Source: an uncultured Peptococcaceae bacterium
GTDB taxonomy: Bacteria; Bacillota; Peptococcia; Peptococcales; Peptococcaceae
Assembly: GCA_958451915.1 (NCBI GenBank)
Contig: CAUDRX010000027.1
Span: forward strand, 1 to 18,463
Length of the DNA: 18,463 nucleotides
Direction: 5' to 3'
Shown here: piece by piece, positions 12,821 to 18,463 of the stretch
Position numbering within the stretch: position 1 is the first letter of the stretch
How the letters are laid out: every line of letters starts with the position of its first letter
Translations under genes and position numbers: made by a program
The notes under the pieces: generated by a model
The model's database searches: none
Told to the model about the DNA's origin: nothing
The model's input: the letters and a program-made list of their open reading frames with translations, nothing else

Positions 12821-13347
12821 TGGACATCGATATCGACATGAGCGAACTCACCGAAACAGCGGAAAACATGTATGACATGGTGACGCAGCGCTGGCCAAAG
12901 GAGAATAACAAGTGGATGCGTGCGCAAGGGCGTGAAGGTCGCAAGATCGCGGCAGGGGTCGCCAGACAGCGCATCAAGCGCCTGAGACCAGCCTCGAATA
13001 AAGATGGGTACATGGCGCGTCTGAAGGGTGGGAAGCCCTATCATTACCAGGGCGATCCTACTGATCTAAGCGTGCGTGTATATAACAGTGCACCACATGC
13101 GCATCTGGTGGAAGATGGCCATAAGATTAAACCGCGTGGCAAGACGACCGGTAGAACAAGAGACTACGACCGCAGCGGTAGCAAGCCGAACAAAAAATAC
13201 GACAACAGCTATCAGCGGGTTGGTTCCAGTAAGAGCTTTGTTGCCGGATATCATATCCTGGAAGATTCAGAGAAGCTCTGGGAAAAGCAGTTTGAAGAAA
13301 ACCTGTCTCAACATCTGGATGACCTTTTGGAAAGGGGGCTTTTCTGA
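12820..13347 (+). CDS. HK97 gp10-like neck / tail-completion protein
   Basis: A 175-aa protein with the gp10-family middle section: HLVEDGHKIKPRGKTTGR (about residues 95-112) after SVRVYNSAPHA, and a C-terminal helix (FEENLSQHLDDLLERG). Such proteins sit between head closure and tail terminator genes and help join head and tail. The start at 12820 overlaps the previous stop (TGATG) and has GAGGTG upstream; an in-frame ATG at 12784 lies inside the neighbouring gene and is not used. The long basic, Lys/Arg/Ser-rich loop (about 108-140) is disordered-looking. Confidence 0.8.
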   Translation: MDIDIDMSELTETAENMYDMVTQRWPKENNKWMRAQGREGRKIAAGVARQRIKRLRPASNKDGYMARLKGGKPYHYQGDPTDLSVRVYNSAPHAHLVEDGHKIKPRGKTTGRTRDYDRSGSKPNKKYDNSYQRVGSSKSFVAGYHILEDSEKLWEKQFEENLSQHLDDLLERGLF

Positions 13348-13832
13348 TGGCAGAGGAACGCATCACAGCGACCGTGCTGAGCCGTGATCTGGCAAAGATC
13401 CTCAGAAAACAATATCCCATGCTCTACAAAGATGTGGACATCGAAGAAGGTTTCGAACGGCCATGCATGACGATGGAAGTGGGGTCTATCGAGAGCGGCG
13501 CATACAATGAGCAGATCCAGCGCGATGAGATCCCGATGGTGATCTACTATTTCTCGAAGGATCGCCGGAAGAGCTACATCGATCTGCTGGAAAAGCAGGA
13601 AAGCCTGAGACGTCTGCTGGAGAGTCCGTTGCTCATTGGTGGCTGCTACCTCTATCCATCGCAGGAGCTGGAATTTTCCGTGATCAAGAGCGATGGCGTC
13701 CTGATCGCAGAGGTCACCTATGAATTGCTGCAGGATCGCGTGGAAAATGGCATCACTGTGCCAATGCATCCGGATGAACCTTTGAACAATGAACCGTTGG
13801 AAGAACTGGAGATCAATTTAGAAATGGAGTGA
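13347..13832 (+). CDS. Tail terminator family protein (DUF6838 / XkdJ-position)
   Basis: A 161-aa protein. It lies directly before the sheath, where contractile-tail phages of the PBSX type carry the tail terminator. The segments VSRD-like LSRDLAKILRKQYP, DVDIEEGFERPCMTMEV, EIPMVIYYFSKDRRKSYIDL and a final ITVPMHPDEP fit DUF6838-type tail terminators. It would cap the growing tube and sheath. The start overlaps the previous stop as TGATG, with AAAGGGG upstream. Family name is by pattern and position, not by search. Confidence 0.68.
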   Translation: MAEERITATVLSRDLAKILRKQYPMLYKDVDIEEGFERPCMTMEVGSIESGAYNEQIQRDEIPMVIYYFSKDRRKSYIDLLEKQESLRRLLESPLLIGGCYLYPSQELEFSVIKSDGVLIAEVTYELLQDRVENGITVPMHPDEPLNNEPLEELEINLEME

Positions 13833-13836
13833 TCAT

Positions 13837-14916
13837 ATGGCACTCAATATGCCAAGCACAAACGTATATATCACGCAGCTGGCGACGACAGCCGTTGCCA
13901 GAAGCGCCAATGGCAAGCTGGCAGTGGTGGTCATTGATGATACCGAAGGCGGCAGCCAGGTCGCCAAATGCACGACGATCAATGACCTGAAGAAAGACAA
14001 CTACACAGCAGCCAATTACAACGACATCGGCATGGCTTTCCTGGGCAACCCGGCAGAGGTGACCGTCATCAAGATGGCGACCTCAGCGGATCTTGCCGAT
14101 GACATCGTGCCAGTGTTGAACCAGCAGAAGTTTGACTGGATCACCGTGCTTACAAAAACAGCGGAACATCATACCGCGCTGGCAGCTTATGTGGAAGCCT
14201 ACAACGCCAAACCAGTGCGCAAAGCCATCAAAGGCGTGGTCTATAAGGCGACGGCGCCAGACGATAAGCACATCGTGAACTTCACGACAGATACTTTCAA
14301 CACCGTGAGCGCACAGAACCAGGAAGGCTGGCATCTCTTGGCACGTATCGCCGGGACGCTGGCAGGGCTGCCGATGACGCAGACGGTCATCAGCTGCACG
14401 TTCCCTGAGATCGAGTGCGTCAGCGAACCGGCAGACATGGATGCAGAAGTCGAAAAAGGGCATCTGTTCCTGTACAACGATGATGACGGCGTGGCGATCA
14501 GCCGTGGCGTCAATTCCATGACGACACTTTCAGGCGATGATACAGAGGATATGCGCTCGATCGCCATCGTTGAAGCGATGGATCTGATCAAATACGACAT
14601 CGGTGTGGCGTTCAAGAAATTCCGTGGCACCTATAAGAACAGCTATGACAGACAGGCACTGTTCATCACAGCAGTGCTGGCGTATTTCACGCAGCTGGCA
14701 GAGGAAACGATCCTCGATCCTAACTATGACAACACAGCAGACGTCGATGTGAAAGCGCAGCGCGCGGCCTGGGTCGCAGCTGGTCGCACAGAAGCGGCTG
14801 AATGGGACGATGTGACCACGAAGATGATGACATTCAAGCGCAAGATGTTCCTGCATGGCAATATCAAGATCCTGGATGGCATCGAAGACCTCGACTTCCA
14901 CATTGAAATGGTATAG
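13837..14916 (+). CDS. Contractile tail sheath protein (XkdK-like)
   Basis: A 359-aa sheath protein. It begins MALNMPSTNVYIT, with the segments AVVVIDDTEGG, GNPAEVTVIKMA, a central GWHLLARIAGTLAGLPMTQT, then GVAISRGVNSMTTLSG and a C-terminal ILDGIEDLDFHIEM strand used in subunit linking. This is the hallmark of a myovirus-type tail. The length is on the short side, since Bacillus PBSX XkdK is over 400 residues; compact sheaths of about 350 residues also occur in clostridial tails. TGGAGTGATC precedes the ATG, 4 bp after the terminator gene. Confidence 0.88.
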   Translation: MALNMPSTNVYITQLATTAVARSANGKLAVVVIDDTEGGSQVAKCTTINDLKKDNYTAANYNDIGMAFLGNPAEVTVIKMATSADLADDIVPVLNQQKFDWITVLTKTAEHHTALAAYVEAYNAKPVRKAIKGVVYKATAPDDKHIVNFTTDTFNTVSAQNQEGWHLLARIAGTLAGLPMTQTVISCTFPEIECVSEPADMDAEVEKGHLFLYNDDDGVAISRGVNSMTTLSGDDTEDMRSIAIVEAMDLIKYDIGVAFKKFRGTYKNSYDRQALFITAVLAYFTQLAEETILDPNYDNTADVDVKAQRAAWVAAGRTEAAEWDDVTTKMMTFKRKMFLHGNIKILDGIEDLDFHIEMV

Positions 14917-14927
14917 GAGGCGAAAAT

Positions 14928-15347
14928 ATGGTGAAAGCAATTAATGGCTCCTTCGGGCGCCTTTGGATGAACGATGTAGATTACAATACCGTCAAGCAGT
15001 TTGAAGCAAAAGCCAAGCTGAACTGGGATGAAGTACCGATCCCGGAACAACTGGCACCGGATTACAACTATCTGGGGTATACCATTGAAGGCACCATCAC
15101 TGGGACGAAGGTGGATTCCAGATTCATCGAGCTGTATGCAGAGGCCATCCAGAACGGCGATATCCCGGATGTGACATTGGTGGGACGCCTGAACGATCCA
15201 AAGAAGCATGGGTATGAACGTGTTGCGATCTATGGCGTTGTGTTTGATGAATTGGCGATCATGCAGTTCGAAGCGAACACCACCGTCGAAGAAGAGATCC
15301 CATTCAAGGCAACTTCGTATAAGTTCCTGGATAAATTGTCGGCGTAA
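14928..15347 (+). CDS. Tail tube protein (XkdM-like, DUF2001)
   Basis: A 139-aa tail tube protein. It has the XkdM pattern: NGSFGRLWMNDVDYNTVKQF, then KAKLNWDEVPIPEQL, LGYTIEGTITGTKV and a beta-rich C-terminal half. Hexamers stack to form the inner tube inside the sheath encoded upstream. TAGGAGG lies 7-8 nt before the ATG. The sheath-tube order and small gap are as in PBSX-type clusters. Confidence 0.9.
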   Translation: MVKAINGSFGRLWMNDVDYNTVKQFEAKAKLNWDEVPIPEQLAPDYNYLGYTIEGTITGTKVDSRFIELYAEAIQNGDIPDVTLVGRLNDPKKHGYERVAIYGVVFDELAIMQFEANTTVEEEIPFKATSYKFLDKLSA

Positions 15348-15357
15348 GGAGGAAATC

Positions 15358-15750
15358 ATGAGTAGATTAACACTGGAAGAGCTCATTGAACGCAAACGTC
15401 AGTCGGATGATGACAAGGTCAAATATAAAGCCGTGCATTCGGATCTGCTGGGCGGGGAGGTCATGGTCAAGAAGCTGCCGCTCAGACAGGTCACGATGTT
15501 GATCGATCGTTTTCCGGACCCGAACACGACGGACTCCATGGAGATGATGCAGGAGCTGATCTATCGTTCCTGCGATCTCTTCCGCAATCCTGAGCTGCAG
15601 AAGGAATATGGCATTGAAGGCGATAAATATGAGATCGTGGCAGATGTTTTCGAAGACAACCTGGATGAGATCACCAAGGTCGGCCAGGAGATCCTCGATT
15701 TCTACTTCACCAATGGCATGCCATCCATCGCAGAACTAAAAAACTTATAA
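15358..15750 (+). CDS. Tail assembly chaperone, short form (XkdN-like)
   Basis: A 130-aa acidic helical protein between tube and tape measure genes, the place of XkdN-type chaperones. It has LEELIERKRQSDD, VKKLPLRQVTMLIDRFPD and FEDNLDEITKVGQEILDF. It coats the tape measure protein during tail assembly. AAGGAGG precedes the ATG at 15358; the in-frame ATG at 15208 is inside the tube gene. Near its 3' end it carries a slippery heptamer that allows a longer frameshift product. Confidence 0.85.
   Translation: MSRLTLEELIERKRQSDDDKVKYKAVHSDLLGGEVMVKKLPLRQVTMLIDRFPDPNTTDSMEMMQELIYRSCDLFRNPELQKEYGIEGDKYEIVADVFEDNLDEITKVGQEILDFYFTNGMPSIAELKNL
15738..15744 (+). promoter_or_regulatory. -1 programmed frameshift site A AAA AAC
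   Basis: In the chaperone frame the codons are CTA AAA AAC TTA TAA, so the heptamer A AAA AAC is in exact X XXY YYZ phase two codons before the stop. The -1 frame stays open to a stop at 15909-15911. A hairpin CTGGTACC (15779-15786) with GGATACCAG (15796-15804, one bulged A) lies about 35 nt downstream and may help pausing. Confidence 0.8.
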
Positions 15751-15911
15751 GGTCCGACGGTGAGATGAGTATGATCCACTGGTACCTGCAGAAAGGGATA
15801 CCAGCGGAATACACAGCAGCGTTGGGCATTATCTCAAAAGAATTCTATGCTGCATCGATGCAGGTAGAGATAGAAGACAGGCAAAAAGCGTTCTCTCAAG
15901 CTGGGAGGTGA
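15744..15911 (+). CDS. -1 frame extension of the tail assembly chaperone
   Basis: After slippage, 55 codons follow in the -1 frame, starting LIRSDGEMSMIHWYLQKGIP and ending FSQAGR, to give a fusion of about 184 residues. It includes YTAALGIISKEFY and a charged C-terminal helix, as in the T part of lambda G/GT-type pairs. It does not have a convincing start of its own: the ATG at 15765 has no good ribosome site. The fusion form probably binds the tail tip or tube while the short form coats the tape measure. The stop overlaps the ribosome site of the next gene. Confidence 0.75.
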   Translation, partial: LIRSDGEMSMIHWYLQKGIPAEYTAALGIISKEFYAASMQVEIEDRQKAFSQAGR

Positions 15912-15915
15912 GTGA

Positions 15916-17613
15916 ATGGCGAAAACAAAATCTGTCTCTATCATCGTCTCTGTACGGGATCGTTTTACAGCTGGTTTCAAGAAATTCAATGAAGCGACGC
16001 AGGCAACCGATAAGCAAGTAAGGCGGCTTGAAAGCCGTATCAGGGCGTTCGGGAAAAGTGCGCAGAATTCATTCACAAGCTTTGCCAGCGGTGCGATGAA
16101 GACTGTTGGTGCGCTGGGTGCCACACTCGCAGGGCTGGGTGTAAAGACCGGCTTCACAGAAGCGGTGAACCTGGAAGGGTATAAGCTGCAGCTGGAAACG
16201 GCGACGAAAGACACCCAGAAGGCTGCCAATATCATGCGCGATGCCATCGATATGGCGAACAAGACGCCATTCGAAGGCGGTGAGCTGGTGCAGGCAGCGG
16301 CCATGTTTGAGAGCATGGGGATGGCGGCGAAAAAATGGCTGCCACTGACCGGAGACATGGCAGCGGCGACCAACAAAGACTTCCAGCAGGCCACAGAAGC
16401 GCTCATCGATGCTCAGACCGGGGAATTGGAACGCCTGAAAGAGTTCGGGATCACGAAAGCGATGATCACCGAACAGGCAAACAAGATGTTTGCAGACCAG
16501 CAGGTGGTCAATAACCAGGGGCAGATCGTTGATCAGGAAAAATTCAACGACGCCCTGATCGCGCTCATGCAGGACAAATACACCGGCGGCATGGAAAAGC
16601 AGGCGCAATCATTGCGCGGCATCTGGTCGACGGTGACTGGTGTTACGAAGAGTGCGCTGTCTTCCATCATGGGGATGACAGCAGACGGCTCCATCCGAAC
16701 GGGTTCTGCAATGGACAGGATCAAAAATAAGATCCAGGAAGTGGCTGAGCGCTTCGAAAAATGGCAGACAGATGGCACCATTGACCGCTGGGCCGAGAGC
16801 TTTGACACTGGTCTGAGCACTGTGCTGCAGGTGGCCGTGCCGATGTTCACGGCGCTGGGGAATGCTGTGAAGTTCGTGGCAGATCATTTCAATGTGATCG
16901 CACCTCTGGCGACAGGGCTGTTCATCGCCTTCAAAAGCTTTTCCATCATCGCGCAGGTGACGCAGCTGTTCACGCTGCTGCGTGTGGCGGTGCAGATGGT
17001 CAATCTGAGCTTCATGACCAGTCCTTTGTTCTGGATCCCGGCGGCGATCGGTGCGATCATCGCCATCCTTAATGCGCTGGGTGTGGATTGGAGTGCTGTT
17101 TTCAGCACGATCTTCGGCTGGATCCAGAGTGTGTGGGATAAGTTCACAGGCTTCTGGGATTGGCTCTCGACACGCGCGATACCAGGATGGATCGACAGCT
17201 TTTCTGACAAACTGCAGGGCCTGTGGGGCAAAGTCCAGGATCTGTGGGATAAGTTTCAGGGATTCTGGAGCTGGTTGGCAGGGCTGGTGCTGCCTGATTG
17301 GCTGACAACGTTGGGGAGCAAGATCTCTTCGGCGTTCAGTGTCGCCAGTAGAAAATACGCCACAGGGACAAGCTATTTCCCTGGTGGGATGGCGACCATC
17401 AACGAAGGTGGACGCGGTGAGACGGTGATCCTGCCGTCCGGCACGCAGATCATCCCGCATGATGTATCGAAGCGACAGGCGGCATCGACCGCCGGCGACA
17501 GCATCAACGTGACGGTGCAGATCCAGGGCAACGTGATCGGCAACAGCGATTTCGCAAACTACGTCGGGCAGGTCGTTTCGAGGCAGATCCTGCGTGCGAA
17601 GCGTAACAGGTAG
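15916..17613 (+). CDS. Tape measure protein
   Basis: A 565-aa protein, a relatively short tape measure, so a short tail is expected. Residues about 1-60 are helical and charged. About 65-180 carry the conserved tape measure core with NKTPFEGGELVQAAAMFESM and the ATNKDFQQATEALIDAQTG segment. Residues about 300-400 hold hydrophobic helices (VLQVAVPMFTALG, FWIPAAIGAIIAILNALG). A Trp-rich tandem repeat covers 403-476. The C terminus has ATGTSYFPGGMATINEGGRG and VILPSGTQIIP, a signature of tape measures in Bacillota phages. It sets tail length and may help DNA cross the host membrane. GGGAGGTGA is 5 nt upstream. Confidence 0.88.
   Translation: MAKTKSVSIIVSVRDRFTAGFKKFNEATQATDKQVRRLESRIRAFGKSAQNSFTSFASGAMKTVGALGATLAGLGVKTGFTEAVNLEGYKLQLETATKDTQKAANIMRDAIDMANKTPFEGGELVQAAAMFESMGMAAKKWLPLTGDMAAATNKDFQQATEALIDAQTGELERLKEFGITKAMITEQANKMFADQQVVNNQGQIVDQEKFNDALIALMQDKYTGGMEKQAQSLRGIWSTVTGVTKSALSSIMGMTADGSIRTGSAMDRIKNKIQEVAERFEKWQTDGTIDRWAESFDTGLSTVLQVAVPMFTALGNAVKFVADHFNVIAPLATGLFIAFKSFSIIAQVTQLFTLLRVAVQMVNLSFMTSPLFWIPAAIGAIIAILNALGVDWSAVFSTIFGWIQSVWDKFTGFWDWLSTRAIPGWIDSFSDKLQGLWGKVQDLWDKFQGFWSWLAGLVLPDWLTTLGSKISSAFSVASRKYATGTSYFPGGMATINEGGRGETVILPSGTQIIPHDVSKRQAASTAGDSINVTVQIQGNVIGNSDFANYVGQVVSRQILRAKRNR
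17122..17343 (+). repeat. Tandem Trp-rich 37-residue repeat inside the tape measure gene
   Basis: Two 111-bp units (17122-17232 and 17233-17343) encode related segments: IQSVWDKFTGFWDWL with IPGWIDSFSDKL, and VQDLWDKFQGFWSWL with LPDWLTTLGSKI. GTGGGATAAGTT recurs exactly 111 bp apart. The shared W-DKF-GFW-WL spacing points to duplication of an amphipathic helical unit. Confidence 0.65.
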
Positions 17614-17621
17614 GTGATGAG

Positions 17622-18287
17622 ATGGACATCATATTCAGCATCAACAACAACGAATCTGTGAAAGTGATCCCCGTGCCGGCAGAGGTAGAGATCTCTGAGC
17701 CGCAGGATAATGGTGAATTTGACACGTTGAATGGCAAGCTGTCGGTGATCGGACCGATGGGGCCGCGCTCTTTTCCATTGACTTCATATTTTCCAAACCG
17801 CCCGGGCGCTAAAGTGCGGCCGGGCGCATCCACGGATGGATGGAGCTATGTGGAGTGGTTCGAAGAATGTCGCAAGCGGAAGCTGCCGATGCGCGTCATC
17901 ATCATTTATGACAGCGGCTATACAGTGAACATGGCCTGCCTGATCAACGACTTCAAGTGGTCGGTGGGCACGAATAAGGACATCAAATACAGCATGGATG
18001 TCGTAGAATACACATTCGCGCTGTCGAAGAAGCTGGAAGAATCGACGACAGATGGAACAGGAGAGGATGATGAACAGGTGAAATGGGATGAATTTGCAGC
18101 CAGCGAAGAATATGCGTTCCTGCAGCGGCTGGTGCGGCGCTCGAAGGAGGAAGAAGCCACATCGGCAGCCATGGCAGAAGCTGTGGAAAAAGCCGTGGAA
18201 GCTGGCTTTACGACTGGTGAACGGCCACAGGACCGAGCGACCCGTGAAGAGGTCATGTCGATGATCGTCAATATGCACAATCTGTAA
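17622..18287 (+). CDS. XkdP-like baseplate/tail protein without a visible LysM
   Basis: A 221-aa protein after the tape measure gene, the XkdP position. The N-terminal 140 residues fit the family: IPVPAEVEISEPQDNGEFD, LSVIGPMGPRSFPLTSYFP, WSYVEWFEECRKRKLPMRVI and FKWSVGTNKDIKYSMDV. XkdP proteins usually end in a LysM domain (YTVKKGDTLW-like), but here the C terminus is an acidic and helical stretch (about 145-200) ending in RPQDRATREEVMSMIVN. GTAGGTGATGAG precedes the ATG. It probably joins the baseplate hub to the tail tube. Confidence 0.75.
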   Translation: MDIIFSINNNESVKVIPVPAEVEISEPQDNGEFDTLNGKLSVIGPMGPRSFPLTSYFPNRPGAKVRPGASTDGWSYVEWFEECRKRKLPMRVIIIYDSGYTVNMACLINDFKWSVGTNKDIKYSMDVVEYTFALSKKLEESTTDGTGEDDEQVKWDEFAASEEYAFLQRLVRRSKEEEATSAAMAEAVEKAVEAGFTTGERPQDRATREEVMSMIVNMHNL

Positions 18288-18300
18288 GGGGTGAAGCGTC

Positions 18301-18463
18301 ATGGACGTTCTGCTGTACGACGGCGATCAGCCGTATGTGGTCACGCAGCGCGTGGGAAATGTCTCACGCTCCGATAATCTCGACAGCCTGGCGATGGATG
18401 TGACGTTCGATTATCTGTTCAATCGCAACGACCGCTATACCATGGATATGGTCACCGAACCAG
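18301..18463 (+). CDS. Baseplate hub protein, N-terminal part (XkdQ-like; cut by window edge)
   Basis: ATG at 18301 lies 7 nt after AAGGGGTG. The 54 visible codons read MDVLLYDGDQPYVVTQRVGN, then SRSDNLDSLAMDVTFDYLFN, and run off the right edge. Position after the XkdP-like gene and the beta-rich SLAMDVTFDY segment fit XkdQ/late control D-type hub proteins. With only 54 residues the call rests mainly on gene order. Confidence 0.6.
   Translation, partial: MDVLLYDGDQPYVVTQRVGNVSRSDNLDSLAMDVTFDYLFNRNDRYTMDMVTEP

Noticed and set aside
15765..15911. Separate small gene between chaperone and tape measure
   Set aside because: No good ribosome site for ATG 15765, while the in-phase A AAA AAC heptamer explains the frame as a -1 extension.
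1..18463. tRNA genes, CRISPR arrays, insertion sequences, attachment sites
   Set aside because: I saw no cloverleaf with a T-loop motif, no regularly spaced repeats, no transposase and no integrase with flanking core repeats.

Overview
This window is part of a tailed phage or prophage of a Bacillota (Firmicutes) host. The evidence is the strong AAGGAGG-type ribosome binding sites, the tight ATGA overlaps, and the families present: an ArpU-like late regulator, P27 TerS, an HK97-type head module with a ClpP-like protease, and a PBSX/Xkd-like contractile tail. DNA composition is moderately GC-rich by eye, with AT-rich islands only in the non-coding gaps. I cannot name the host genus, and no integrase, repressor or lysis gene lies inside the window, so prophage versus virulent phage is open.

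Layout. At positions 1-71 is the start of a leftward gene for a small membrane peptide, divergent from everything else. From 157 to 6174 runs a rightward early/middle operon. It holds small DNA-binding and Cys-containing proteins, a one-helix membrane protein, two proteins of unknown function with an unusually long overlap, a HUH-type rolling-circle replication protein (2767-3558), a small HNH protein, a DUF3846 protein, SSB, a MazG-like pyrophosphohydrolase, a DUF6378-like protein with a Cys-rich head, and an ArpU-like regulator. Between 6175 and 6300 is a regulatory gap with an extended -10 promoter candidate and a long hairpin. From 6301 to the right edge runs the late operon: HNH nuclease, TerS, TerL, portal, ClpP-like protease, major capsid protein, head-tail connector, head closure, HK97 gp10-like protein, tail terminator, tail sheath, tail tube, tail assembly chaperone with a -1 frameshift, tape measure, XkdP-like protein, and the start of an XkdQ-like baseplate hub.

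How the parts work together. The HUH Rep and SSB point to replication through a rolling-circle single-stranded intermediate. MazG and DUF6378 may tune the nucleotide pool. The ArpU-like protein probably turns on the late operon. HNH, TerS and TerL cut and package DNA, and a G-tract region between HNH and terS is a candidate cos site. A head of the HK97/siphovirus type is joined to a contractile (myovirus) tail.

The most interesting signal is in the 168-bp gap just upstream of rep. On the minus strand there is a near-perfect sigma-A promoter (TTGACT, 17 bp, TATAAT), followed about 20 bp later by a hairpin and a seven-U run. Together they define a leftward RNA of about 57 nt that no protein gene explains. 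Beside it is a 9-bp-arm inverted repeat. The geometry (upstream gene, counter-transcribed RNA, rep) resembles copy-control regions of rolling-circle plasmids such as pMV158.
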